This document shows, in pieces, positions 54,679 to 63,707 of a DNA stretch of 64,000 bases (position 1 is the first letter of the stretch; every line of letters starts with the position of its first letter). Location: NCBI RefSeq assembly GCF_025822245.1, contig NZ_JACKTL010000061.1:1-64000 (forward strand), in the 5' to 3' direction. Position numbers and translations under genes: made by a program. The notes under the pieces were generated by a model. The model was not told where the DNA came from. It did not search any database and was given only the letters and a program-made list of their open reading frames with translations. Source of the stretch: Mycolicibacterium hodleri (lineage in GTDB: Bacteria; Actinomycetota; Actinomycetes; Mycobacteriales; Mycobacteriaceae).

Positions 54679-55446
54679 CTAGTCGCCGAGCACACCCGCG
54701 CGCCGCATCGCGGCGGAGATCAGTTCGAAGTCGATGCCGACGTGGGCTCGGGCCACGGCGTCGGCGTCGTCGGCGCGGCCGTCGGCGATTGCGTCGACCA
54801 ACTCCTCGTGCTCGTGCAGCGAGCGCAACTCCATCTCCCGCATGGTCAACGGCTCGCCCCACAGATGGGCCGGCGCGCCGATGCTGACCGAGGCCTCCAG
54901 GTCGAGGAGGACCTGCTTGAGCACCGCGTTGTGGGCGGTGTCCATGATCGCCAGGTGCAGCCGGCTGTCGGCTTGCTGGGCGGCCAGCCCGGTGTCGGCG
55001 GTCCGGTACGCCTCGAGCGCGTGTCGAAGCCCGTCGACGTCGGCCGCGGTTCTGGCGTCGGCCGCCGCGCGGCACACCGCGCCGTGGAGTCGCGCGATCG
55101 CGTCGCATCGGTCACGCAACTCACCGAGCCGCATCGCCAGGGTGCGACGCACCGCCTCCGTGGACGACTCGGGCCACTGGTCGACGACGTAGGAACCCCC
55201 GCCCCGGCCGCGGCGGGTCTCGAGCAACCCGCGGTCGACCAGCCGGGCCAGCGCCGCCCGCACCGTCATGCGGCCGACGCCGAGCGCGGCGGCGAGGTCG
55301 CGTTCGACCGGCAGCCGGGCGCCGGGCAGGTACTCGCCGATGGCGATGGCCGTGACGAGCCGGTCGGTGATCTCGTCGACTCGCGTCGGCATGTCCAATT
55401 GCTGCGCGAGCAGGCCCGACGGCGGCCCGGCGTCATGCTCGGCCAT
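54679..55446 (-). CDS. GntR/FadR family transcription regulator
   Basis: This 255-residue regulator has an N-terminal GntR winged helix (about 20-90: RLPVERDLAAALGVGRMTVRAALARLVDRGLLETRRGRGGGSYV) and an FCD ligand domain with metal-ligand-type residues (DSRLHLAIMDTAHN, HEHEELVDAI). It is divergent from the peptidase-permease-deaminase set, and a palindrome at 55495-55513 lies between them. I infer that it represses that set and senses a small organic acid or amino acid. Confidence 0.85.
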   Translation of the reverse strand: MAEHDAGPPSGLLAQQLDMPTRVDEITDRLVTAIAIGEYLPGARLPVERDLAAALGVGRMTVRAALARLVDRGLLETRRGRGGGSYVVDQWPESSTEAVRRTLAMRLGELRDRCDAIARLHGAVCRAAADARTAADVDGLRHALEAYRTADTGLAAQQADSRLHLAIMDTAHNAVLKQVLLDLEASVSIGAPAHLWGEPLTMREMELRSLHEHEELVDAIADGRADDADAVARAHVGIDFELISAAMRRAGVLGD

Positions 55447-55494
55447 CGGTGCCTCCCCCCGTCGTCGATACCGCGAATGTTAATTCCCATCGAT

Positions 55495-55513
55495 TGGTCT
55501 TGCAGCGAGACCA
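55495..55513. promoter_or_regulatory. Operator candidate for the FadR-type regulator
   Basis: TGGTCT, seven bases, AGACCA is a perfect inverted repeat in the 77-base gap between the regulator and the divergent peptidase gene. FadR-type regulators often bind TGGT...ACCA sites. Confidence 0.6.
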
Positions 55514-55523
55514 TTGTGGGTAC

Positions 55524-56435
55524 ATGCTGAGCGCCATGCTCGTCCAGACCCGCACGGTGCCCTTCCTCGACGGCGAGACCTGGGTGCAGATCACCAGTCC
55601 CGACGCCCCCCGTCCCGACGCCCTTCCGTTGTTCGTCTTGCACGGCGGCCCCGGCATGGCGCACGACTACGTGCGCAACATCGCCGAGCTCGCCGACGAG
55701 ACCGGTCGCGTCGTCGTCCACTACGACCAGATCGGCTGCGGCCGCAGCACGCATCTGCCCGAGGCGCCGCGAGACTTCTGGACGCCGGCGTTGTTCGTCG
55801 ACGAGTTCCACGCCGTGCGTGCGGCCCTGGGAATCGACCGGTACCACGTGCTCGGCCAGTCGTGGGGCGGGATGCTGGGCGCCGAGATCGCCGTGCGCCA
55901 GCCCGACGGCCTGGTCTCGCTGTCGATCTGCAACTCGCCGGCGTCCATGGAGTTGTGGATGGCCGCCGCCGCGCTGCTGCGCTCCGAACTTCCCGAGGAC
56001 ACCCAACGAGCACTCGACCGTCACGAGGCGGCGGGCACCGTCACCGACCCGGAGTACCTCGCCGCGACGCAGGAGTTCTACCGACGCCACGTCTGCCGGC
56101 TGACGCCTACGCCCCAGGACTTCCTCGACAGCGAAGCGCAGATGGAAGCCGAACCCACGGTGTACCACACCATGAACGGCCCCAACGAGTTCCACGTTCT
56201 CGGCACGCTGAAGTCGTGGTCGGTCGAAGACCGCCTGGGCCAGGTCACGGCGCCGACGCTGGTGGTCGCCGGCGAGTTCGACGAGGCCACCCACGCCACC
56301 TGGAAACCGTTCGTCGACCGGATCCCCGACGTGCGCAGTCACGTCTTCGCCGGGGCCAGTCACTGCACCCACCTGGAACAACCAGCCGAGTTCCGGGCCG
56401 TCATCGCCTCATTCCTCACCGAACACGACCGATAG
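55524..56435 (+). CDS. Proline iminopeptidase-like alpha/beta hydrolase
   Basis: This 303-residue protein matches the S33 prolyl aminopeptidase/amino-acid amidase family. It has the oxyanion HGGPGMAHDY, the GCGRSTH segment, the nucleophile GQSWGGMLGAE, an acidic residue in VAGEFDEAT and the His in ASHCTHLEQP. It has no signal peptide. An ATG at 55536 (MLVQTRTV) is an equally good start. With the downstream permease and deaminase it suggests use of peptides or amino-acid amides. Confidence 0.82.
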   Translation: MLSAMLVQTRTVPFLDGETWVQITSPDAPRPDALPLFVLHGGPGMAHDYVRNIAELADETGRVVVHYDQIGCGRSTHLPEAPRDFWTPALFVDEFHAVRAALGIDRYHVLGQSWGGMLGAEIAVRQPDGLVSLSICNSPASMELWMAAAALLRSELPEDTQRALDRHEAAGTVTDPEYLAATQEFYRRHVCRLTPTPQDFLDSEAQMEAEPTVYHTMNGPNEFHVLGTLKSWSVEDRLGQVTAPTLVVAGEFDEATHATWKPFVDRIPDVRSHVFAGASHCTHLEQPAEFRAVIASFLTEHDR

Positions 56436-56444
56436 GAGACCCTC

Positions 56445-57842
56445 GTGGTCAACTCCGACACGCCACCGGCGCAGGGGCAGCGCACCCTCGAATCATTCGG
56501 CTACACACAGGAACTCAACCGCTCGGTGTCGACGGTCGACCTGCTGGTGTACGGGTTGGTCTTCATGGTGCCGATTGCGCCGTGGGCCATCTTCGGCACC
56601 GTGTACAACAGCGCGTCCGGCATGGTGCCGCTGGTCTACCTCATCGGCCTCATCGCCATGATCTTCACCGCGTTGGCCTACGCGCAGATGGCGAAGTCGT
56701 TCCCGCTGGCCGGCTCGGTGTTCTCCTACGTCGGCCGCGGCATTCACCCCAGCGTCGGCTTCTTCGCGGGGTGGGCGATCCTGCTGGACTACCTGCTGGT
56801 GCCGACGCTGCTGTACGTCTTCGCCGCCGAGTCGATGGTCGGGCTGTTCCCCGGCAGTCCGCGGTGGGTGTGGGCGATCGTCTTCGTCATCGTCAACACG
56901 ATCATCAACCTCGCCGGAATCAGCCTTCTCAAGTTCGCCAACCGGGTGTTCCTCGCCATCGAACTGGTCTTCGTGGTGGTCTTCGTCGTCATCGCGGTGC
57001 GCGCCATCAACGGACAAACCCTGCCGAACGTCGGATGGAGCACCCTGCCGATCTGGGACTCGAGCACCGTCACCGCACCTCTGATCGCGAGCGCGCTGTC
57101 GATCGCGGTGCTCAGCTTCCTTGGCTTCGACGGCATTTCGACGCTGGCCGAGGAATCGACGGGCCGCAAGAACCCGGCCGGCCGGGCGATGATCATCGCG
57201 CTGTTCGTCGTCGCGTTCCTGTTCATCACCCAGACGTGGCTGGCGAGTCTGCTCGCCGGCGGCCGCGAGTCGTTCAGCGATGACGAGGCCGGCAACGCGT
57301 TCTTCACCCTCGTCCAGGCGGCGTCCAACACGGGCTGGATGAACGCGTTCTTCGCGGTCAACGTCATGGCAGTGGGCTTTGCGAACGCGATGGCCGCCCA
57401 AGCCGCCACGAGCCGCCTGCTCTACTCGATGAGCCGCGACGGCCAGCTGCCCAGCTTCCTGTCGAAGATCAGCGGCCGCAAGGTCCCCATCGCGGCGATC
57501 CTCGTGGTCAGCGCACTCAGCCTGGTGTTGGTGCTGTTCTTCGTCGGACAGATCGGCTTGATCTCCTCGCTGGTCAACTTCGGCGCGCTGTTCGGCTTCT
57601 GCCTGCTCCACGTCTCGGTGGTCTGGTACTACGTGGGGCGCCAGAAGTCGAAGAACTACCTGCTGCACCTGGTGGTGCCGACGCTGGGCTTCCTGATCAT
57701 CGGCTACGTGTTGTTCAACGCCGATTCACTGGCCAAGATCGGCGGTCTGGTGTGGCTGGTGATCGGCGCGATCGTGTTCGGCGTCAACGTCTTCCGCGGC
57801 AAGGGTGTACCGGAGCTGCCCGAGGAGAACGCGACGCACTGA
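56445..57842 (+). CDS. APC family amino acid permease
   Basis: This 465-residue transporter has about 12 membrane helices and the APC-family features SVSTVDLLVYGLVFMVPIAPWAIFG, SGMVPLVYLIGLIAM, FTALAYAQMAKSFPLAGSVFSYV and FLGFDGISTLAEE. The substrate cannot be read from the sequence; amino acids or amines are likely. The GTG start follows AGGAGA, nine bases after the peptidase stop, and the deaminase follows 20 bases after its end. Confidence 0.88.
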   Translation: MVNSDTPPAQGQRTLESFGYTQELNRSVSTVDLLVYGLVFMVPIAPWAIFGTVYNSASGMVPLVYLIGLIAMIFTALAYAQMAKSFPLAGSVFSYVGRGIHPSVGFFAGWAILLDYLLVPTLLYVFAAESMVGLFPGSPRWVWAIVFVIVNTIINLAGISLLKFANRVFLAIELVFVVVFVVIAVRAINGQTLPNVGWSTLPIWDSSTVTAPLIASALSIAVLSFLGFDGISTLAEESTGRKNPAGRAMIIALFVVAFLFITQTWLASLLAGGRESFSDDEAGNAFFTLVQAASNTGWMNAFFAVNVMAVGFANAMAAQAATSRLLYSMSRDGQLPSFLSKISGRKVPIAAILVVSALSLVLVLFFVGQIGLISSLVNFGALFGFCLLHVSVVWYYVGRQKSKNYLLHLVVPTLGFLIIGYVLFNADSLAKIGGLVWLVIGAIVFGVNVFRGKGVPELPEENATH

Positions 57843-57862
57843 CTTCTGGCTTAGGGTGAGCC

Positions 57863-58450
57863 ATGCCGGCCAAGACCATCGCCCCTCGCCTGCTCGCCGT
57901 CGTCGACGACGACATCCTGCCGCTGACCGAGCGGGGTGTCGACGCGGGCAACAAGGTCTTCGGCGCGGCGATCTTGCGAAAGTCCGATCTGTCGCTCGTC
58001 GTCGCGGGCACCAACGACGAGACCGACAACCCACTGCTGCACGGTGAGGTCAACACGCTCAACCAGTTCTACCGGCTCACCGACCGACCACCCACGTCCG
58101 ACCTCGTGTTCCTCACCACCCACGAGCCGTGCACGCTGTGCATGTCGGCGATCACGTGGGCGGGGTTCGACAACTACTACTACTTCTACAGCCACGAGGA
58201 CTCACGCGACAGCTTCGCCATCCCGCACGACCTGGTGATCCTCAAGGAACTGTTCGGCCTGGAGCCCGGCGGCTACCGGCGGTCCAACGCGTTCTGGACG
58301 GCGTATGCCCTGGCCGACCTCGTCGAGTCCGAGGACGAGCCGCTGCGGTCGCAGTTGCGGGCGCAGACCGCACGCATCAAGGCGCGCTATGCCGCGCTGT
58401 CGGATCGCTATCAGGAGTCCAAGGGCGACAACGACATTCCGCTCAGTTGA
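57863..58450 (+). CDS. Zinc-dependent nucleoside/cytidine deaminase-family protein
   Basis: This 195-residue protein has the cytidine-deaminase-like zinc site: HGE in LLHGEVNTLNQ and PCTLC in HEPCTLCMSAITWAG. The remainder (YYYFYSHEDSRDSFAIPHDLVILKELFGLEPGGYRRSN) is not typical of guanine, cytosine or tRNA deaminases, so the substrate is open. Genomic context with a permease suggests deamination of an imported amine, creatinine-like or nucleobase compound. It is the last gene of the set. Confidence 0.8.
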   Translation: MPAKTIAPRLLAVVDDDILPLTERGVDAGNKVFGAAILRKSDLSLVVAGTNDETDNPLLHGEVNTLNQFYRLTDRPPTSDLVFLTTHEPCTLCMSAITWAGFDNYYYFYSHEDSRDSFAIPHDLVILKELFGLEPGGYRRSNAFWTAYALADLVESEDEPLRSQLRAQTARIKARYAALSDRYQESKGDNDIPLS

Positions 58451-58472
58451 CCCGCGCTGGCCCGGCCCGCAA

Positions 58473-59678
58473 CTAGAGTCGGCGGCGCAGCGCCTCGACC
58501 AGATCGCCGCGCTCCCCCACCACGACGTCGTCGAGCTCCAACCACATTGCCATGGTGCGCAATTCGCCCGCGAGCGCCGCGGCCACCCGGCCGGCGTCCT
58601 GGCCCGGTTCGGTGAAGGCGCCGACGGCGTGCAGTGCGCCCCGGACACGATCGGCCTTGAGGTCGACCCGACCGACCAGTTCACCGTCCAGCATCAGGGG
58701 CCATACGTAGTAGCCGAACTGACGCTTGGGTTCGGGCACGTAGATCTCGATGCGGTAGTGGAAGTCGAACAGCCGCTCCACCCGCGGCCGGAAGAAGATC
58801 AACGGGTCGAACGGGCACAGCAGTGCCGTCCCCCGGTTCACCCGGGGCACCACCTGGCCGGCGCGGAGGTAGGCGGGCGCCGTCCATCCGTCGACCTCGA
58901 CGGGCTCCAGTTCGCCCTCGGCGACCAGGTCGGCAATGACGGGTTTGGCCTGCCCCGCGCCCAATCGGAAGTAGTCGCGGATGTCGGTCTCGGTGGCGAC
59001 GCCGAGCGCGGTCGCCGACCGCAGCACCAACGCGCGCACCGCGTCGGCGTCGGCCACCTCGCGGGCGAACACCTCGGGCGGCAGCACCCGCTCGCTGAGG
59101 TCGTAGTGCCTGGCGAATCCGACGCGGGTGGCCGTGGTCAACGTGCCGGCCGCGAACAGCGCCTCGGCCACCCACTTGGTGTCGCTGCGATCCCACCACG
59201 GGCCCTTGCGTCCGCGCGGTTCGGCGGCCAGATGCGCCTCGATCTGGCCGGCCGTCGCCGGACCCAGTTCGCCGACCGCGGTGACGACGTCGTCGGCCAA
59301 CTGCCGGTTCTTGCGGACGATCTCCTTGCCCCACCTGCCGTCGGCGTATTCGCGCATGCGCCACCGCAACAGGGGCCAGTCGTCGACGGCCATCAGCGCG
59401 GCCTCGTGGGCCCAGTACTCGACGAGCAGACGTGGCGACCTAGCGGAATGGCTCCACGCCGCCCGCTCGAGGATGCCGCGGTCGTACGGCCCGAGCCTGC
59501 TGAAGATCGGCGCGTAGTGCGCCCGAACGGCGACCGAGACCGAGTCCAGTTGCAGCACCTGGATTCGGGACACCAGCCGCCTGAGGTGCGCGCGGGTCAC
59601 CTGGCCGGTGGGCTTCGGCTCGGCGAACCCCTGCGCCGCGACGGCGACCCGGCGCGCCTGAGCGGCGGTGAGCTTCAT
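58473..59678 (-). CDS. YcaQ/AlkZ-type winged-helix DNA glycosylase family
   Basis: This 401-residue protein belongs to the YcaQ/AlkX-AlkZ family of winged-helix DNA glycosylases that unhook crosslinks or remove alkylated bases. The QxD active-site motif is present in LQLDSVSV near residue 43. Other family segments are HAPIFSRLGPYD-type and EYWAHEAALM, LLCPFDPLIFFRPRVERLFDFHYRIEIYVP. The ATG at 59678 overlaps the dfrA stop (ATGA), so it is coupled to dfrA and thyA. Confidence 0.85.
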   Translation of the reverse strand: MKLTAAQARRVAVAAQGFAEPKPTGQVTRAHLRRLVSRIQVLQLDSVSVAVRAHYAPIFSRLGPYDRGILERAAWSHSARSPRLLVEYWAHEAALMAVDDWPLLRWRMREYADGRWGKEIVRKNRQLADDVVTAVGELGPATAGQIEAHLAAEPRGRKGPWWDRSDTKWVAEALFAAGTLTTATRVGFARHYDLSERVLPPEVFAREVADADAVRALVLRSATALGVATETDIRDYFRLGAGQAKPVIADLVAEGELEPVEVDGWTAPAYLRAGQVVPRVNRGTALLCPFDPLIFFRPRVERLFDFHYRIEIYVPEPKRQFGYYVWPLMLDGELVGRVDLKADRVRGALHAVGAFTEPGQDAGRVAAALAGELRTMAMWLELDDVVVGERGDLVEALRRRL

Positions 59679-60157
59679 GCCCGGACGTAGGTCGAGAATC
59701 GGTAGCGCAACCCCGACGCGCTGGTGAGCCAGTCGCCCTCGGTGCCGACCCACGCCTCGTCGAGCACCGGTGCGACGGCGTCGTCGTCGTCTCGGGTCAG
59801 CGCGACGTCGACCTCGGTGACCTCACAGCGGGTGGCCAGCGGCACCGCGAGCGCGTAGATCTGCGCCCCGCCGATCACCCAGGCGTCGCCGTCGGTCAGC
59901 CCGTCGTCCAGGCTGCCCACCACGGTCGCCCCGTCGGCCACGTAGTCGGCGTGCCGGCTGACGACGACGTTTCGCCGACCGGGCAGCGGTCGCACCTTCG
60001 CTGGCAGGGACTCCCAGGTGAGCCGACCCATGACCACGGTGTGACCCAACGTCAGGTCCTTGAAGCGTGCCTGATCCTCGGGCAACCGCCACGGAATGCC
60101 GTTGGCCCGCCCGATGACACCCGACGACGACTGCGCCCAAATGAGACCAACGCTCAT
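59675..60157 (-). CDS. dfrA: Dihydrofolate reductase
   Basis: DHFR regenerates tetrahydrofolate used by ThyA. The 160-residue protein has the N-terminal VGLIWAQSSSGVIGRANGIPWRLPEDQARFK with the active-site Asp in PEDQ, the NADPH-binding VVMGRLTWESLP and WVIGGAQIYALA. The size is normal. It overlaps the thyA stop (ATGA), so the two consecutive folate steps are co-translated. Confidence 0.96.
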   Translation of the reverse strand: MSVGLIWAQSSSGVIGRANGIPWRLPEDQARFKDLTLGHTVVMGRLTWESLPAKVRPLPGRRNVVVSRHADYVADGATVVGSLDDGLTDGDAWVIGGAQIYALAVPLATRCEVTEVDVALTRDDDDAVAPVLDEAWVGTEGDWLTSASGLRYRFSTYVRA

Positions 60158-60954
60158 ACGGCGACGGGAGCCTTGATCCCCGGGTGCGGATCGTAGTCGA
60201 CCACCGCGACGTCGTCGTAGGTGTAGTCGAAGATCGAATCCCGCGGTGCGAGAACGAGTTTCGGATACGGCCGGGGATCTCGGCCGAGCTGCAACCGGAC
60301 CTGGTCGACGTGGTTGTCGTAGACGTGGCAGTCCCCGCCGGTCCACACGAACTCGCCGACCTCGAGGCCGGCCTGGGCGGCCATCATGTGCGTCAGCAGG
60401 GCGTAGCTGGCAATGTTGAACGGCACGCCGAGGAAGAGATCGGCGCTGCGCTGATACAGCTGGCAGGACAACTTTCCGTCGGCCACGTAGAACTGGAAGA
60501 AGGCGTGGCACGGTGGCAACGCCATCTGGGGAATCTCGCCGACGTTCCAGGCCGAGACGATGTTCCGGCGCGAGTCCGGGTCGCGCTTGAGCAGTTCGAG
60601 GGCGGCGCTGATCTGGTCGACGTGGTCACCCGAAGGGGTCGGCCAGGACCGCCATTGCACGCCGTAAACGGGACCCAGTTCGCCTGTCGGACTTGCCCAT
60701 TCGTCCCAGATCGTGACGCCGTGGTCCTGCAACCAGCCGACGTTGGAGTCGCCGCGCAGGAACCACAGAAGTTCGTAGACGACCGACTTGAGGTGCACCT
60801 TCTTCGTGGTGATCAGCGGGAACCCGGCCGCGAGGTCGTAGCGCAGTTGACGTCCGAACAGACTGCGGGTCCCGGTGCCGGTCCGGTCGGACTTGGGGGT
60901 CCCGGTCTCGAGCACCAGTCGCAACAGATCCTCGTACGGCGTTGGGATCGACAC
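60154..60954 (-). CDS. thyA: Thymidylate synthase ThyA
   Basis: ThyA makes dTMP from dUMP with methylene-tetrahydrofolate. The 266-residue protein has the catalytic Cys in ALPPCHAFFQFYV, the dUMP-binding QRSADLFLGVPFNIASYA, and the end YDPHPGIKAPVAV. Length is standard. It begins the thyA-dfrA-ycaQ transcript. ThyX, the flavin enzyme, is not encoded in the window. Confidence 0.97.
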   Translation of the reverse strand: MSIPTPYEDLLRLVLETGTPKSDRTGTGTRSLFGRQLRYDLAAGFPLITTKKVHLKSVVYELLWFLRGDSNVGWLQDHGVTIWDEWASPTGELGPVYGVQWRSWPTPSGDHVDQISAALELLKRDPDSRRNIVSAWNVGEIPQMALPPCHAFFQFYVADGKLSCQLYQRSADLFLGVPFNIASYALLTHMMAAQAGLEVGEFVWTGGDCHVYDNHVDQVRLQLGRDPRPYPKLVLAPRDSIFDYTYDDVAVVDYDPHPGIKAPVAV

Positions 60955-61037
60955 GACGCCAGTTTACGGGCAGCCCCCGACAGGTGAGACGGCACTCAGG
61001 GCCGCGAGTCCCTCGGGCGGGGAGTAGAACGGAGGTC

Positions 61038-61778
61038 ATGCCCACGATCACAGACACCATCACCACCGGGGACGGAACGTGTCCGGTCACGCTTGCGACG
61101 CCCGACGGCGAGGGGCCGTGGCCGGGGGTCGTGATGTACCCCGACGCCGGCAGCCGTCGCCCGGTGTTCGACGAGATGGCCCAGAAGTTGGCCGACTACG
61201 GCTACGCCGTGTTGGTGCCCGACGTGTACTACCGCCACGGCCAGTACGCGCCCTTCGACCTGAACACCGCCTTCAGCGACCCCGAGGAGCGCACCCGGGT
61301 GATGTCGATGATGGGCAGCGTCACCCCCGACCTGATGGCCGAGGACGCGGTCGCGTTCTTCGACTATCTCGAGTCACGCTCGGAGGTCTCCGGTACGGCG
61401 TTCGGCACGACCGGCTATTGCATGGGCGGACGTACCTCCCTGGTCGTCGCGGGCCGCGTTCCCGAGCGAGTGGCGGCGGCGATGTCCGTCCACGGGGGCG
61501 GCCTGGCGACCGACGATCCGGGCAGCCCGCATCTTCTGGCCGATCAGATCAGCGCCGCGGTGTACGTGGCCGGCGCCGAGAACGACGGTTCGTTCACCGC
61601 CGAGCAGGCCGAGACCCTCGAGAAGGCGCTGACGGCCGCGGGCGTCGAGCACACCATCGAGACCTACCCCGCCGCGCACGGATTCGCGGTCTCCGACCAC
61701 CAGGCGGTCTACGACCCCGCCGCCGCCCAGCGGCACTGGGACGCGATGGAGCACTTCTTCGGCGCCAAGCTGGGCTGA
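61038..61778 (+). CDS. Dienelactone hydrolase family protein (Rv2765-like)
   Basis: This 246-residue alpha/beta hydrolase shows the DLH features: VVMYPDAGSRRPVFDEMAQKLADYGYAVLVPDVYYR, the nucleophile Cys in GYCMGGRTS, an Asp in AENDGSF and the His in PAAHGFAV. The family hydrolyses lactones or esters; the substrate is unknown. GGAGGT stands just before the ATG. It is divergent from thyA, as in M. tuberculosis. Confidence 0.88.
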   Translation: MPTITDTITTGDGTCPVTLATPDGEGPWPGVVMYPDAGSRRPVFDEMAQKLADYGYAVLVPDVYYRHGQYAPFDLNTAFSDPEERTRVMSMMGSVTPDLMAEDAVAFFDYLESRSEVSGTAFGTTGYCMGGRTSLVVAGRVPERVAAAMSVHGGGLATDDPGSPHLLADQISAAVYVAGAENDGSFTAEQAETLEKALTAAGVEHTIETYPAAHGFAVSDHQAVYDPAAAQRHWDAMEHFFGAKLG

Positions 61779-61832
61779 GGCGTCGGCGGGGCCGTTTTGC
61801 CTAGTCCTTGCCCCGTAGGCGACCATTGACCC

Positions 61833-62747
61833 GTGTACGACCAACCCTCTACCGAGCCCGATCCCTCCGACCCAGGGTTTCGCATCGACCCGGTCCTGGC
61901 CAGGAGCTGGTTGCTGGTCAACGGTGCGCAGCCGGACCGGTTCGCCCCCGCCGCGCACTCGCGCGCCGACATCGTCGTCCTCGACATCGAGGACGCCGTG
62001 GCGCCGAAGGACAAGGACGCCGCCCGCGACAACGTGCACACCTGGCTGACCTCCGGGAACGACGACTGGGTGCGCGTCAACGGGTTCGGCACCCGGTGGT
62101 GGGCCGACGACCTGGAGATGCTGGCGGCCACCTCGGTCGGCGGGGTGATGCTGGCGATGGTGGAATCCGTCGACCACGTCATCGAGACCGCGAAGCGCTT
62201 GCCCGACGTCCCGATCGTCGCCCTGGTCGAGACCGCAAGGGGGCTGGAGCGGATCACCGAGATCGCCGCGACGAAGGGCACGTTCCGGCTGGCCTTTGGC
62301 ATCGGCGACTTCCGCCGCGACACCGGCTTCGGCGACAACCCGGCCACCCTGGCCTACGCCCGGTCGCGATTCACCATCGCGGCGAAGGCCGCCCATCTGC
62401 CCAGTGCCATCGACGGACCGACCATCGGGTCGAGCGCGCTGAAGCTCATCGAGGCCAGCGCCGTCTCCGTCGAGTTCGGCATGACCGGCAAGATCTGCCT
62501 GACGCCGGATCAGTGCCCCGCGGTGAACGAAGGGCTGTCCCCCTCGCCCGACGAAATCAGTTGGGCGACGGAGTTCTTCGCCGAGTTCCAGCGAGACGGC
62601 GGTGAGATCCGCAACGGCTCGGATCTGCCCCGCATCGCGCGGGCCACCAAGATCCTCGATTTGGCCAAGGCCTACGGCATCCACTCATCGGAATACGGCG
62701 ACGACCCCGACCACGTCCCGGCGCCGTCGGACACCTACCACTACTGA
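61833..62747 (+). CDS. HpcH/HpaI aldolase / CitE-like CoA ester lyase
   Basis: This 304-residue TIM-barrel enzyme resembles CitE-type lyases acting on malyl- or citramalyl-CoA-like compounds. The metal-ligand acidic residues are in VVLDIEDAVAPKDKDAAR and VALVETARGLERI; VRVNGFGTRWWADDL and FGMTGKICLTPDQ are other family segments. It starts with a GTG at 61833. Its end overlaps the convergent membrane-protein gene by seven bases. The actual substrate is unknown. Confidence 0.82.
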   Translation: MYDQPSTEPDPSDPGFRIDPVLARSWLLVNGAQPDRFAPAAHSRADIVVLDIEDAVAPKDKDAARDNVHTWLTSGNDDWVRVNGFGTRWWADDLEMLAATSVGGVMLAMVESVDHVIETAKRLPDVPIVALVETARGLERITEIAATKGTFRLAFGIGDFRRDTGFGDNPATLAYARSRFTIAAKAAHLPSAIDGPTIGSSALKLIEASAVSVEFGMTGKICLTPDQCPAVNEGLSPSPDEISWATEFFAEFQRDGGEIRNGSDLPRIARATKILDLAKAYGIHSSEYGDDPDHVPAPSDTYHY

Positions 62748-63193
62748 TCCCGGTGACGCACGAACGACGCCAGGGCGCGGACGATTCCGCGTCCGGCGTA
62801 CACCGCGGCGGCGACCGACACCACGATCATCACGATGAACATCACCAGCCAGTTGCTGCGGCTGTGGCTGACGTTCCACCACACGATGGTGAACAGGACC
62901 GCGCAGACGAACACCACGATGTCGCGCCAGTTGCCGCGATAGGACTGGGCGAGTTCCAGCAGCGACCGGTTCTTGTCGACGGCGGCGATGAGGTCGTCGA
63001 CCCGGATGTCGATGACGCGCTGGAGTTCGGCACGCCGCTCGGTCTGCTCCGCCGGAAGACGTTCCAGCAGGTCCATGTCCTGCTTGATCAATCCCCGTAC
63101 GTCGGGTCCACGCAGGTTGCCGGCGACGACGCCGAGAAGTGCGCCACCGGCGATCGGTGCCCCCGCAAGGGCGAGTTCGGCGATACCCGGCAT
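62741..63193 (-). CDS. Small membrane protein of unknown function
   Basis: This 150-residue protein has an N-terminal hydrophobic, Gly/Ala-rich segment (LALAGAPIAGGALLGVVAGN) and a charged helical middle (DMDLLERLPAEQTERRAELQRVIDIRVDDLIAAVDKNRSLLEL). Two membrane helices follow at about residues 91-107 and 115-135. I do not recognise a family. The ATG at 63193 has GAGGAGACG upstream. Confidence 0.75.
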   Translation of the reverse strand: MPGIAELALAGAPIAGGALLGVVAGNLRGPDVRGLIKQDMDLLERLPAEQTERRAELQRVIDIRVDDLIAAVDKNRSLLELAQSYRGNWRDIVVFVCAVLFTIVWWNVSHSRSNWLVMFIVMIVVSVAAAVYAGRGIVRALASFVRHRDQ

Positions 63194-63251
63194 GATCGTC
63201 TCCTCCGTCAGGCCATGAGCGTAACGGTCGGCGCGGGCCGACCGGGTGGGA

Positions 63252-63707
63252 TCATTGCGTCAGTCGAGCCGCGACCGTCGCGCCAAGGTCCCAGCACGCC
63301 TCCAGGCCGGCCTTCGTCGGTCGTCCCGAAACCGTCACGTAGTCAGCGGCTTTCACCCAGCCCAGCCCGGTCGTGATGGCGGTGACGCCCCGTTCGGCGC
63401 CCTCGACGCCTTCGTTTCCGTGGAGGTACAGGCCGAACGGACGCCCGCGGGTGGAGTCGAGGCACGGGTAGTAGCAGACGTCGAACGCGTGCTTGAGCGC
63501 CCCGCTCATGTAGCCGAGATTGGCGGGCGTGCCCAGCAGGTATCCGTCCGCGGTGAGCACGTCGGTCGGCGACACCGTCAGCGCCGGTCGTCGGACGACG
63601 TCCACGCCCTCGATCTCGGGCGTGGTGGCGCCGGACAGGACTGCTTCGAACATCTCCTGGGTGTGCGGCGACGGGGTGTGGTGCAGGATCAACAGCGTCT
63701 TGCTCAC
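63252..63707 (-). CDS. Flavodoxin-like NAD(P)H oxidoreductase
   Basis: This 151-residue flavodoxin-fold protein starts SKTLLILHHTPSPHTQEMFEAVLSG, with the phosphate-binding loop HTPSPHT, and has TADGYLLGTPANLGYMSGALKHAFD, a WrbA/flavodoxin-type FMN site. It is probably an FMN-binding reductase. The GTG at 63707 overlaps the stop of the preceding gene (GTGA), so it is coupled with the TPR-like gene. Confidence 0.82.
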   Translation of the reverse strand: MSKTLLILHHTPSPHTQEMFEAVLSGATTPEIEGVDVVRRPALTVSPTDVLTADGYLLGTPANLGYMSGALKHAFDVCYYPCLDSTRGRPFGLYLHGNEGVEGAERGVTAITTGLGWVKAADYVTVSGRPTKAGLEACWDLGATVAARLTQ

